DNA of 64,000 nt, taken from contig NZ_JAVBNS010000034.1 in assembly GCF_031551385.1 (NCBI RefSeq), forward strand, positions 1 through 64,000, in the 5' to 3' direction. The notes beneath the pieces were generated by a model. That model was not told where the DNA came from, searched no databases, and saw only the letters and a program-made list of their open reading frames with translations. Source of the DNA: Anaerosporobacter sp031551385 (GTDB lineage Bacteria; Bacillota; Clostridia; Lachnospirales; Lachnospiraceae). The position numbers and the translations under genes are program-made. Of this stretch, positions 28,028 to 35,514 are shown piece by piece (the first letter of the stretch is position 1; each line of letters starts with the position of its first letter).

Positions 28028-28531
28028 CCGTCCACCTCCTTTGTATAAAAATTTAAAAATCTAACTAGGGACCTGGGGAACCACCCCGGCCACTCAACTA
28101 TTGTTTGGACTATTGCAGCAAGATCAGGTGCTATAACTCACGTTATAGCTACGGTTTTCCTGTTTGGAAAATCGTTGGCGTTCTGTGTATTCATATGTTG
28201 TTGATGTTTCAATCAACCTCGGCTATGCGCCCCGGGCCTGCTCTTGTGTGAGATATTCTCGCCAGTTCTGGGAGTGTCATCATCGCTCGCTTCCTTATCA
28301 GAAGGTCTTGGCGAATGTCTGTTAACATATGGTACCGCTCATTCAGTTGTATTAGTGTTCGCTTCATAGCGAATGTCCTATTGTGATACCCATTATAATT
28401 CGCCTCATGGCGAATGTCAATATTATTTTCGCCTCTAGGCGAATATTTTTATTTACTGTATCTCATTTATCAGATATAATAATTCTTATAAGGCTTCATT
28501 TTTATTTGAATTCCAGTAAAGGAGACAGACT
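28028..28531. promoter_or_regulatory. Divergent control region with three palindromic operators
   Basis: The region between xis (leftward) and the XRE regulator (rightward) has three 16-bp palindromes: TTCGCTTCATAGCGAA (28358-28373), TTCGCCTCATGGCGAA (28399-28414) and TTCGCCTCTAGGCGAA (28428-28443). A half-site GGCGAATGTC is at 28311-28320. The third palindrome lies just upstream of a consensus promoter for the regulator. The left part (28060-28300) is more GC-rich and shows no gene. The operators probably bind the adjacent XRE protein and coordinate excision with cassette expression. Confidence 0.75.
28452..28480 (+). promoter_or_regulatory. Sigma-A-type promoter of the regulator-SEFIR cassette
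   Basis: TTTACT (28452-28457) and TATAAT (28475-28480) are separated by exactly 17 bp. The start codon is at 28532, preceded by AAAGGAGA. The -35 is 8 bp from the operator at 28428-28443. Confidence 0.75.
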
Positions 28532-29098
28532 ATGACCATTGGTAAAAAAATAAAATTTGTACGAAAACTCAGAAAAATGACTCAGCAGGAACTTGGAGTT
28601 GCTGTTGGTTTAGAAGAAAAGGGAGCTGCAAATCGTATTGCACAATACGAATGCGATTACAGAGTCCCTCAAAAAGACATGCTTATAGATATGGCAAAGG
28701 CTATGGATATTAATCCCCTGAACTTTGTCAGCGAAGTTCCAGGAAGCGCAGAAGATATTATGCAGACTTTCTTCTGGCTGGACGAAGACAACCGTGGCGC
28801 AATCAATCTCTTCTCTCTTATTCGTAGTAATAAAAAAGAAAAAGCCACCACAAAGGCGGTAGCCCAATATGATGACAATGATGATTACTGGCCGGATGAA
28901 CCGCCAGTTGGTATGTGGTTTAATTATGGGTTGGTTGATGAATTCATGAGGGAATGGATGATTCGTAAACAGGAGCTAGCGAATAAAGAGATAACAGAAA
29001 ATGAGTATTTGGAATGGAAATTGAATTGGCCAGATACTTGTGATGATTGTGGGAAGAGTAAAGTGAAGAAAGGATGGTGCGACAATGCAAAACATTGA
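28532..29098 (+). CDS. XRE-family regulator of the element
   Basis: A 188-residue protein. It has an N-terminal helix-turn-helix (MTIGKKIKFVRKLRKMTQQE, then LGVAVGLEEKGAANRIAQYE) and an acidic middle. The C-terminal part has CDDCGKSKVKKGWC, a possible small metal site. This type of regulator is usual at the integrase end of clostridial mobilizable elements and may respond to host state. It reads away from xis and int, with palindromic operators between. It overlaps the next gene by 14 nt, so it is co-expressed with the SEFIR cassette and probably represses it. Confidence 0.8.
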   Translation: MTIGKKIKFVRKLRKMTQQELGVAVGLEEKGAANRIAQYECDYRVPQKDMLIDMAKAMDINPLNFVSEVPGSAEDIMQTFFWLDEDNRGAINLFSLIRSNKKEKATTKAVAQYDDNDDYWPDEPPVGMWFNYGLVDEFMREWMIRKQELANKEITENEYLEWKLNWPDTCDDCGKSKVKKGWCDNAKH

Positions 29099-29969
29099 AC
29101 CTGAAGTTGCTATAAGCTATTCTCAAGATAGCCAAGTTTATATTGAAAAAGTCATTTCTTTTGCTAACTTTTTACGCGATAATGGATATGATTGTTATAT
29201 GGACATGTTACTAAAGCAAATCGACACTTCTATAGATTTTAATGAAATGATGTTACAACTTATTCCTAAGGCAAAAAAAGTTATCGTTATATTAACCCCC
29301 AATTATAAAGAAAAAGCCGATAATTTTAAAGGTGGCGTAGGAAAAGAATACCGAATAATTAACGATGAGATTTTAAGAAATGACAACAAATATTTACTTG
29401 TCACATTTCTTTCGCTGTCCACTACACACGTTTCTACACTTTTACCTCATGGATTGGAAGGACGAGAAATAATAGATCTCAATGAAGATTCAAAAAATGG
29501 ATATGAATTACTTTTTTCTAAACTATCAGATACTCCTATTTATACGTTTTCTCCTGTAAATAGTAATAAAACAAAGACTACAACCAAATTAATAAAACCT
29601 TTTGCGTTAAATCAAACGAAGGATAAAAATGAAATTTTTTCCTGTATAAAGAATTATTTAACAGAAAACAAGCAATTACTTATGCAGTACGGTCCGAACT
29701 CTTTGATTGCACTAAATAATCCCCTCTCTACTTCTGCTGATGTTTGGACATCAATCAAGAGAAACACCATAATCCCTAATAATCAGCAAATAATCTCGAT
29801 TTTAGAGGATAATTTGGATATTTTATCACAAGATGAATCTAATATTTACTATAAATTCAAAATACACGCAAACGCATTTGAAAGAAATCAAATTGAACGA
29901 CAAGATTCTGAAGCTGTTCCATGTTTTCCGTTAGAATTTGAAAAAATGATCTATAAGGAGGCTGATTAA
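29085..29969 (+). CDS. SEFIR (TIR-like) domain protein
   Basis: A 294-residue protein. The N-terminal ~150 residues are a SEFIR domain: VAISYSQDSQVYIEKVISFA, FLRDNGYDCYMD, VIVILTPNYKEKADN, and KGGVGKEYRIINDEIL. The TPNY-KAD-GGVG-E signature is typical of bacterial SEFIR. SEFIR and TIR domains of bacterial defence proteins often degrade NAD or make signalling nucleotides; activity here is not proven. The C-terminal half (about 160-294) has no fold I can name. It overlaps the XRE gene and is followed after 1 nt by a small gene with a strong AAGGAGG site. Cargo of the element and probable phage-defence effector. Confidence 0.8.
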   Translation: MQNIEPEVAISYSQDSQVYIEKVISFANFLRDNGYDCYMDMLLKQIDTSIDFNEMMLQLIPKAKKVIVILTPNYKEKADNFKGGVGKEYRIINDEILRNDNKYLLVTFLSLSTTHVSTLLPHGLEGREIIDLNEDSKNGYELLFSKLSDTPIYTFSPVNSNKTKTTTKLIKPFALNQTKDKNEIFSCIKNYLTENKQLLMQYGPNSLIALNNPLSTSADVWTSIKRNTIIPNNQQIISILEDNLDILSQDESNIYYKFKIHANAFERNQIERQDSEAVPCFPLEFEKMIYKEAD

Positions 29970-29970
29970 T

Positions 29971-30375
29971 ATGTATGTTGATTACTCTCGATATCCACGC
30001 CCAGAAAGTATTAGATTTTTTGAGACAGCCATTTCAAACCATTCAGAAACTAAAAGGTTAGAAAAAATTGAGGATTACCATTATATAATACACCGTTATG
30101 ATATGCCATCATTTGAAGTCGTTGTAACGAATCATTATACTATAGGTCTTTCTGACTACTATGAGATTATCGATGAATATCCAGATATTCAGGGCATTGT
30201 TACAATATCAAATTGGAATGGCTATACTAATCAAGCTAAGACAGCTGCAAAACAACAACAAGTCGGAATATTTATAATGAACGAATTATTAGGAGCGTTA
30301 ACCTGGAATGAACCATATAAATACATTAAAAAAGACGATAAAGGAAAGCCTATCTTCTTTGGAAAGTATAGATAA
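29971..30375 (+). CDS. Unknown small protein of the SEFIR cassette (possible nuclease-fold)
   Basis: A 134-residue protein with a clear ribosome site (AAGGAGG, 7 nt before ATG). A central alpha-beta stretch reads SFEVVVTNHYTIGLSDYYEI, then QGIVTISNWNGYTNQAKTAA and VGIFIMNELLGAL. This pattern of strands with a helix after VxTISxWN could be a reduced restriction-endonuclease-like or Rossmann-type fold, but no complete catalytic set is evident. I do not recognise the family. Position between a SEFIR protein and a nucleotidyltransferase, with overlapping frames, makes it a component of the same system. Confidence 0.6.
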   Translation: MYVDYSRYPRPESIRFFETAISNHSETKRLEKIEDYHYIIHRYDMPSFEVVVTNHYTIGLSDYYEIIDEYPDIQGIVTISNWNGYTNQAKTAAKQQQVGIFIMNELLGALTWNEPYKYIKKDDKGKPIFFGKYR

Positions 30376-30622
30376 TAATATATCCATTTACCTGTTTGGA
30401 TCATTTATTAATAAAGATCAAGCAAATGATATAGATATATTAATAACATACGATTTACTTAACCTTGACACAAATTATCAATTGATACTTTCCATCAAGC
30501 GCATGATTGGTACTATCTTAGAACTACAATATGGATTACCAGTACATTTTACCACCTTATCTTATAACGAACTTCAAGAATGTACATCTTTCAAAACATG
30601 CGAATACACACAACTATACTAA
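30308..30622 (+). CDS. Minimal nucleotidyltransferase (MNT-like)
   Basis: A 104-residue Pol-beta-superfamily nucleotidyltransferase with the signature YLFGSFINKDQANDIDILI. This gives the GS motif followed by the DID metal-binding pair. MNT domains act as antitoxins that modify HEPN toxins, or as small defence enzymes. The start at 30308 overlaps the previous gene by 68 nt, which is unusual. A later start is unlikely because the N-terminal helix (INTLKKTIKESLSSLESIDN) belongs to the family. It is the last gene before the element end; the GGTATCA pair begins 6 bp after its stop. Confidence 0.75.
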   Translation: MNHINTLKKTIKESLSSLESIDNNISIYLFGSFINKDQANDIDILITYDLLNLDTNYQLILSIKRMIGTILELQYGLPVHFTTLSYNELQECTSFKTCEYTQLY

Positions 30623-30627
30623 TTACA

Positions 30628-30650
30628 GGTATCAAAAAGGTATCACACCC
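30628..30650. other. Right end of the mobilizable element (paired GGTATCA repeats)
   Basis: GGTATCA at 30628 and 30639, 11 bp apart, copy the pair at 6949 and 6960. They lie between the last cassette gene and the guaA terminator, where an integrase arm site and attR would be expected. The core crossover may lie in the guaA terminator or last codons; an exact duplicate of the guaA end was not found at the left, so the core is unproven. Confidence 0.5.
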
Positions 30651-30656
30651 AAAAGA

Positions 30657-30698
30657 AAAGCCCCAAGAACCGCGTAAATACGCCATTCTTGAGGCTTT
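30657..30698 (-). terminator. Terminator of guaA
   Basis: On the minus strand AAAGCCTCAAGAA pairs with TTCTTGGGGCTTT around a loop containing GCGTATTTACGC, followed by TTTTCTTTT. It begins 5 bp after the guaA stop. Confidence 0.85.
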
Positions 30699-30703
30699 GT
30701 TTT

Positions 30704-32245
30704 CTATTCAAACTCTATCGTAGCCGGTGGTTTCCCAGTACAATCATACAGTACTCGATTAACCCCTTTCACTTCATTTACAATTCTGCTTGATACCTTT
30801 CCAATCACTTCCCAAGGCAACTCAGCAAATTCTGCTGTCATGAAATCAGAAGTAGTTACAGCACGTAGTGCAACTGCATAATCGTATGTTCTTTCGTCTC
30901 CCATACAACCAACAGAACGCATGTTAGTTAATGCTGCGAAGTATTGACCGATTTCTTTGTCGATTCCAGCTTTTGCAATTTCTTCACGGTAGATGAAGTC
31001 AGCATCTTGAACGATACGAACTTTTTCTGCTGTTACTTCGCCAATGATACGGATTGCAAGACCTGGACCTGGGAATGGTTGTCTGAATACAAGGTATTCA
31101 GGAATACCAAGTTCAAGACCAGTTTTACGAACTTCATCCTTGAATAAAAGGCGAAGAGGTTCGATGATTTCTTTGAAATCTACATAGTCAGGAAGTCCTC
31201 CAACATTGTGGTGAGACTTGATTACTGCCGATTTACCAAGACCACTTTCGATAACGTCTGGATAAATAGTTCCTTGAACTAAGAAATCAACTGTACCGAT
31301 TTTCTTTGCTTCTTCTTCAAATACACGAATGAATTCTTCACCAATAATTTTACGTTTTTCTTCTGGTTCAGATACACCAGCTAACTTGCCATAAAAACGA
31401 TCTTTTGCATCAACACGAATGAAGTTTAAGTCGAATTGTCCGTTTGGACCAAATACAGCTTCTACCTCATCGCCTTCGTTCTTACGTAATAAACCATGGT
31501 CTACGAAGATACAAGTTAATTGCTTTCCTACTGCCTTTGAAAGCATTACTGCTGCAACAGAAGAGTCTACACCACCTGAAAGCGCACATAATACTTTACC
31601 GTCACCAACTTTTTCACGAATCGCTTTGATAGATTCTTCTGCGAAAGAACTCATAACCCAATCGCCAGAACAATGACATACATCATATACAAAATCATGG
31701 AACATTTGTGTTCCCTCTACTGTATGAACAACTTCTGGGTGGAATTGAACTGCATAAAGGTTCTTTTCTGCGCATTCTAATCCTGCTGCAGGACAAGAAT
31801 CTGTCGTTGCAGTTACACGGAAACCTTCTGGTAATTTAGAAATATAATCTGTATGGCTCATCCAACAAACTGTTTCCTTTGAAACATTTGCAAATAATTT
31901 TGAAGAAGAATCCACTGTTACTAATGTTTTACCATACTCTCTAACTGGAGCAGAACTTACTTCACCACCAAGTAAATATGTCATTAATTGAGCACCATAG
32001 CAAATTCCAAGTACGGGAATACCTAACTCAAACAATTCCTTACCACAACGTGGAGATTCCTCAAGATATACACTAGCTGGACCTCCTGTTAAGATTATAC
32101 CCTTAGGATTGATTTCTTTAATACGTTCAATACTTGTATTATAAGGTAATACTTCACAATATACATTACACTCTCTGACACGTCTTGCAATTAATTGATT
32201 GTATTGCCCACCAAAATCAAGTACAATAACCATTTCCTTATTCAC
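30704..32245 (-). CDS. guaA: GMP synthase (glutamine-hydrolysing)
   Basis: Converts XMP to GMP using glutamine and ATP, the last step of guanine nucleotide synthesis. It has a GATase domain with nucleophile GICYGAQ and FHPE, an ATP-pyrophosphatase with LSGGVDSSV, and a C-terminal dimerisation domain ending KPPATIEFE. I choose the GTG at 32245, 8 nt after AGGAGG, giving 513 residues as usual. A longer ATG frame to 32329 has no ribosome site. The gene is intact despite the element next to its 3' end, as expected when an integrase restores the target. Confidence 0.95.
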   Translation of the reverse strand: MNKEMVIVLDFGGQYNQLIARRVRECNVYCEVLPYNTSIERIKEINPKGIILTGGPASVYLEESPRCGKELFELGIPVLGICYGAQLMTYLLGGEVSSAPVREYGKTLVTVDSSSKLFANVSKETVCWMSHTDYISKLPEGFRVTATTDSCPAAGLECAEKNLYAVQFHPEVVHTVEGTQMFHDFVYDVCHCSGDWVMSSFAEESIKAIREKVGDGKVLCALSGGVDSSVAAVMLSKAVGKQLTCIFVDHGLLRKNEGDEVEAVFGPNGQFDLNFIRVDAKDRFYGKLAGVSEPEEKRKIIGEEFIRVFEEEAKKIGTVDFLVQGTIYPDVIESGLGKSAVIKSHHNVGGLPDYVDFKEIIEPLRLLFKDEVRKTGLELGIPEYLVFRQPFPGPGLAIRIIGEVTAEKVRIVQDADFIYREEIAKAGIDKEIGQYFAALTNMRSVGCMGDERTYDYAVALRAVTTSDFMTAEFAELPWEVIGKVSSRIVNEVKGVNRVLYDCTGKPPATIEFE

Positions 32246-32609
32246 GTGAATTCCTCCTATTTCTTTCATCTGATTCGTGTTAATTACAGTAACTATTATG
32301 GTAATCTGACTCATAGCATAATGCCACAATCTTTATTATTACCGAAACTCCTAATCGTCACACAATACTTATATCATACAACAATATCGTTGTTTTAACT
32401 AGAGTCAAATGCATTTTTTCATAATATGTCACATCTAATCTAATTTTATCATAAATGATTGTACTTTTGTTACAACCACTTATCATTAGGGGGTAATAAA
32501 TACTTATGTTACTTATTCTGTTTACTTATAAAGCTGAAATTTTGGTGACAAATGGAATGTAGAAGTGGTATACTCAGAGTAATAAAATTCAAACAAAGGG
32601 AGACTTACT
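32246..32609. other. Divergent promoter region between guaA and a small gene
   Basis: No gene or recognisable riboswitch is visible; in particular I see no purine-riboswitch core. On the plus strand a good promoter for the small gene lies at 32545-32574. The guaA promoter was not identified with confidence. Confidence 0.5.
32545..32574 (+). promoter_or_regulatory. Promoter of the 49-residue gene
   Basis: GTGACA (32545-32550), an 18-bp spacer and TATACT (32569-32574) with an upstream TGG that gives an extended -10. The ATG is at 32610. Confidence 0.7.
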
Positions 32610-32759
32610 ATGAACGAAATAAATCCAAAACAATTAGAAGAATTAGTAGCTACACTTATTGATAAATTAATTGCAGAAAATCGTATGGAAGATTTACAAA
32701 AAGCTGCAAAAGACCCCGCGGAACGTGACAAGCTATTGAAAGAATTTAATTTAATCTAG
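32610..32759 (+). CDS. Small acidic helical protein, 49 residues
   Basis: The frame begins MNEINPKQLEELVATLIDKL and ends with KLLKEFNLI. It is highly charged and predicted helical. It has a good ribosome site (AAAGGGAGA), a promoter at 32545-32574 and its own terminator at 32808-32850, so it is very likely a real monocistronic gene. I do not recognise a family and give no function. The pattern DPAERDKLLKEFNL suggests a short two-helix protein. Confidence 0.7.
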   Translation: MNEINPKQLEELVATLIDKLIAENRMEDLQKAAKDPAERDKLLKEFNLI

Positions 32760-32807
32760 GGATATCATCTCTAGTTACAATTATATCAAACATCATAATC
32801 TATTACC

Positions 32808-32850
32808 AAAGCAAGATGCACCCTATCCTAACGTGTATCTTGCTTTTTTT
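32808..32850 (+). terminator. Terminator of the small gene
   Basis: AAAGCAAGAT and ATCTTGCTTT form a 10-bp stem followed by a T run. Confidence 0.85.
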
Positions 32851-32880
32851 ATATTTATCCCATATATTGTATCTTCCGTA

Positions 32881-32927
32881 TTGACAATACATTTTTTCTC
32901 CTTTATAATTAAACCGTCGGTTCAATT
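32881..32927 (+). promoter_or_regulatory. Consensus promoter with TetR-type operator
   Basis: TTGACA (32881-32886), a 17-bp spacer and TATAAT (32904-32909) form a perfect promoter. An inverted repeat AATTaAACCG-T-CGGTTcAATT (32907-32927) overlaps the -10 and start site, which is where an autoregulating TetR protein would bind. Confidence 0.85.
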
Positions 32928-32950
32928 AATTCAAAGAGAGGAATTTAACT

Positions 32951-33595
32951 ATGGGACGAAGAAAAAAAGAGCCTAGGAATGTTCACCGTGAAAGTATTGC
33001 TTCTGCTGCACAGAATCTATTTATGACAAAAGGGATTGAAGCTACCTCAATGAACGATATTGCGAAAGAGGCTGGCTACAGTAAAGCTACTATATATGTT
33101 TATTTTCAAAGCAAAGAAGAAATCGTTGGTTTGCTTGTTCTTGAAAGTATGAAGAAACTAAATGACTACATCTTCTCTGCACTATCCGAATACTCAAGTT
33201 CAAAGAAACGATATGAATTGATTTGTCAAGCATTGCTAAGATATCAAGAGGAATTTCCCTTTTACTTTGAACTAGCACTTGATGAAATTAATATTGATTT
33301 TGAACAGGTGGACTATCTACCAGAGGAAAAAGAAACATTTCGCATTGGTGAAGAAATAAACCAAAAACTACATCAATTTTTACAGGAAGGTATTCTTGCA
33401 GGAGAAATAAGAGCTGATATTAAAGTTCTACCTACTATTATGGCATTTTGGGGAATGCTCTCAGGTCTTATACAAGTAGGAACAAAAAAAGAAATGTATA
33501 TCAAACAAGAATTACAGCTTTCCAAGCAAGACTTTCTAACATACGGTTTTGATACACTCTACAACTCTATTGCAAACAAGGAGGATCGCCAATGA
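32951..33595 (+). CDS. TetR-family transcriptional repressor
   Basis: A 214-residue regulator with a typical TetR N-terminus (HRESIASAAQNLFMTKGIEA, TSMNDIAKEAGYSKATIYVY) and a helical ligand-binding domain. It is the first gene of a rightward operon with a flavodoxin-like reductase and an FMN-binding membrane protein, overlapping the former by 4 nt. The operator on its own promoter implies autoregulation. The inducer is unknown; a redox-active or toxic compound handled by the two downstream proteins is a reasonable guess. Confidence 0.88.
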   Translation: MGRRKKEPRNVHRESIASAAQNLFMTKGIEATSMNDIAKEAGYSKATIYVYFQSKEEIVGLLVLESMKKLNDYIFSALSEYSSSKKRYELICQALLRYQEEFPFYFELALDEINIDFEQVDYLPEEKETFRIGEEINQKLHQFLQEGILAGEIRADIKVLPTIMAFWGMLSGLIQVGTKKEMYIKQELQLSKQDFLTYGFDTLYNSIANKEDRQ

Positions 33596-34179
33596 GTTCA
33601 AAAAGAATACTCGCCATCTTAGGTAGCCCGCATCTAACAGGTGCAACTGCTACTATGCTTGATTATACTTTAAAAGACGCTGTCAAAAATGGTTGGAAGG
33701 TAGATCGAATAAATCTTTACGAAAGGCAGATTGCACTTTGCAACGGTTGTCGCACTTGCATTCGCACAGGTCGTTGCGTTCAGAACGATGATATTTCAGA
33801 AATCGCTATGCTATTGAAGCATTGCGATGTTGTCATACTTGCAGCTCCAACCTACTGGGCAAATGTTCCTGCAGCCGTCAAAAATATGTTTGATCGTTTG
33901 TTGGGAGTCGCACTGAAAGAAACGGATACATTTCCAAAGGCACGCTTATCAAAGAAGCAAACATATATCCTTCTAACAGCCTGTAATACTCCTTTCCCTT
34001 TTTCAACACTATTCAGACAAAGCAGCGGAGCAATCCATTCTATGAATGAATTCTTCAAAACTGCTGGTATGAAATCAAGTGGTAAATTCACTTGGACAAA
34101 TACAAAGAAAAGAACAGAGCTACCTGAACATTTAAAAAGAAAGCTAAAGAAATGTTTGATAAGAACATTACAAGAATAG
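33592..34179 (+). CDS. Flavodoxin-fold NAD(P)H-dependent FMN oxidoreductase
   Basis: A 195-residue protein of the NADPH-dependent FMN reductase/iron-sulfur flavoprotein type. The FMN phosphate loop is ILGSPHLTGATATMLDYT, a Cys pair lies in CNGCRTCIRTGRC, and the second FMN loop is APTYWANVPAAVKNMFDR. The three-Cys cluster resembles that of iron-sulfur flavoproteins but is not complete enough to be sure. Cytoplasmic. It overlaps the TetR gene by 4 nt and probably reduces a quinone-like or nitro compound, with the downstream protein as redox partner. Confidence 0.8.
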   Translation: MSSKRILAILGSPHLTGATATMLDYTLKDAVKNGWKVDRINLYERQIALCNGCRTCIRTGRCVQNDDISEIAMLLKHCDVVILAAPTYWANVPAAVKNMFDRLLGVALKETDTFPKARLSKKQTYILLTACNTPFPFSTLFRQSSGAIHSMNEFFKTAGMKSSGKFTWTNTKKRTELPEHLKRKLKKCLIRTLQE

Positions 34180-34196
34180 ATAGGGAGGTTTCATAT

Positions 34197-34883
34197 ATGG
34201 GAATTATTTTAGGCTTCTTATGCCTTTTTTGCTTCTGTTTACTAATAACGAAAGCATTAACACGTAAACTTCATTTAAAAAAGTTAGATAAGTTTTTAAT
34301 GAAAGCACATAAACCAGTTTGTGCTACATTTATCATAATATGTATTTTGCACATTATATTTGTACTTCCTGTATTAAAGACACGTCATATGTACGTTTTT
34401 CTTACAGGTATAGCAACGGTTGTTGTAATGATTCTGCTTATTGTTCTATGCCATATCATAAAGCAAGACAGATCCCTTAAGATTCGCTGGCACCGCATCT
34501 TATCTGCCGTAATGTTACTTTGCATAATTGGTCATATCGTTATCTATTATGTTGATTTTATGAATTATCAAACCAAAATCAAAGACATACAAATCAGTGA
34601 AATCAACACATCAAACATAAAAGATGGCAACTATATTGGCGAATATGATGCAGGATATATCTACGCCAAAGTCGAGGTATCTATTAAAGACGGTCAGATA
34701 GACAATATTAATCTTCTAGAACATCATAATGAACGCGGTACTCCCGCAGAAAAAATCATTGATGAGATAATCATAAAGCAACAAATAAACGTAGATACTG
34801 TATCTGGTGCTACAAACTCAAGTATGGTTATTGAAAAAGCTGTAGAAAATGCTCTTGAAAATGCAAGTACTACTATTCAATAA
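34197..34883 (+). CDS. Membrane protein with FMN-binding (flavinylation-type) domain
   Basis: I start at the ATG at 34197, after GGGAGG. Four hydrophobic segments lie in the first ~130 residues, with histidines in membrane-proximal positions (KAHKPVC, ILHIIFV, WHRILS, IGHIVIYY) that could hold heme. The C-terminal domain (about 145-228) is an FMN_bind domain with DTVSGATNSS, the site where ApbE-type enzymes attach FMN to Thr. It resembles small transmembrane electron-transfer proteins that pass electrons across the membrane. It is the third gene of the TetR operon. No apbE is in the window. Confidence 0.8.
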   Translation: MGIILGFLCLFCFCLLITKALTRKLHLKKLDKFLMKAHKPVCATFIIICILHIIFVLPVLKTRHMYVFLTGIATVVVMILLIVLCHIIKQDRSLKIRWHRILSAVMLLCIIGHIVIYYVDFMNYQTKIKDIQISEINTSNIKDGNYIGEYDAGYIYAKVEVSIKDGQIDNINLLEHHNERGTPAEKIIDEIIIKQQINVDTVSGATNSSMVIEKAVENALENASTTIQ

Positions 34884-34958
34884 AAGCTAGAGAACCTTAT
34901 TTCTCGCTCTCAAAAAAAGAATATTTGAAGTAAATTAAATCACTCCATAATCTACCAC

Positions 34959-35002
34959 AAAAAGCAAGGTGCACTCTCACTCAAAGTGCACCTTGCTTTT
35001 TG
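34959..35002. terminator. Bidirectional terminator between the FMN operon and cotJC
   Basis: AAAAAGCAAGGTGCAC pairs with GTGCACCTTGCTTTTT around an 11-nt loop. It serves both the rightward operon and the leftward cotJC half. Confidence 0.9.
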
Positions 35003-35019
35003 TCTTAACTCCTCCTCCC

Positions 35020-35366
35020 CTACTCCTTCTCTATCTTCTCCTGTACCAACTGAATTGCTTCCCCAAACCTCTGATAATGCACAATCTCCCTTGCACGCAA
35101 GAATCGAATCGGGTCACTTACTGCTGTATCATGTACATTGGTCAAAATTGTATCATAAAGCAATTTTGCTTTTTGCTCTGCTACCATATTTTCATGTAGA
35201 AACATAAGGACTTTCTCTTTCATGTTATAGCTTGAAAATTCAAATTCAGGTGTACAGCAATCTATCTTCGATAGTATATTGCTTGATTCCTCTGCGGGTA
35301 GTCCTCTTGTTAATTGATACAGTATCGCACTAATGACTTCCATGTGGGCTAGTTCTTCTGTACCTA
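35020..35366 (-). CDS. cotJC: CotJC spore-coat manganese-catalase-type protein, C-terminal half of a split gene
   Basis: From the shared 12-bp sequence (35355-35366) the frame reads GTEELAHMEVISAILYQL through ENMVAEQKAK and REIVHYQRFGEA to the end. These are the second to last metal-ligand segments of a Mn-catalase-like CotJC. Residues before GTE in this frame are unrelated, and no start with a ribosome site is present. The missing N-terminal half is at 49133-49363 on the same strand. Joining the two at the repeat gives a 175-residue protein of normal shape. On its own this half is not expected to be expressed. It is a site-specifically interrupted gene, not random decay. Confidence 0.9.
35355..35366 (-). 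repeat. Attachment-like 12-bp direct repeat, left copy
   Basis: TAGGTACAGAAG on the minus strand, identical to 49171-49182. It covers the codons for GTE in CotJC. The central GTAC suits the 2-bp crossover of a serine recombinase. Flanking bases differ between the copies. Confidence 0.85.
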
Positions 35367-35514
35367 GAGAGGGCTCAGTAATGCTCCTGGACCCCTCTTT
35401 TTCCTCGAAGTGTACAAGCTCGTCATGTCCTACAGAAGCATCGGAAATAGAAAACAAGATTGACCAAAACTATTAGATGTGTTACTATTAGTAATGCAAA
35501 GGAGGTCGTTATCT

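Larger units (their letters stand above)
6949..30650. mobile_element. Integrative mobilizable element at the guaA 3' end carrying defence cargo (left boundary uncertain)
   Basis: The core from 20,539 to 30,650 has terminator, relaxase, MobC, oriT, ParR/ParM-like pair, TnpV, RepA-like ATPase, RHH protein, integrase and excisionase, then a regulator-SEFIR cassette ending beside guaA. The right end is placed at the GGTATCA pair (30628-30645) next to the guaA terminator. The left end is placed at the matching pair (6949-6966). This would include the ABC-3C system, YhcG nuclease, type III R-M, UvrD-like nuclease and HEPN gene as cargo. The guaA 3' end is a known target for island integrases. An alternative left end near 20,500 cannot be excluded. 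Confidence 0.5.

Noticed and set aside
28340..28445. Regular palindromic repeats considered as a CRISPR array
   Set aside because: Only three units with 41- and 29-bp periods, no unique spacers of constant size and no cas genes; operators explain them better.
32246..32600. Purine riboswitch in front of guaA
   Set aside because: The conserved core words of the purine aptamer are absent on the guaA strand.
35367..35457. N-terminal extension of the cotJC C-terminal half (MFSISDASVGHDELVHFEEK) as a true start
   Set aside because: No ribosome site, no similarity to CotJC, and the sequence is element DNA beyond the 12-bp repeat.
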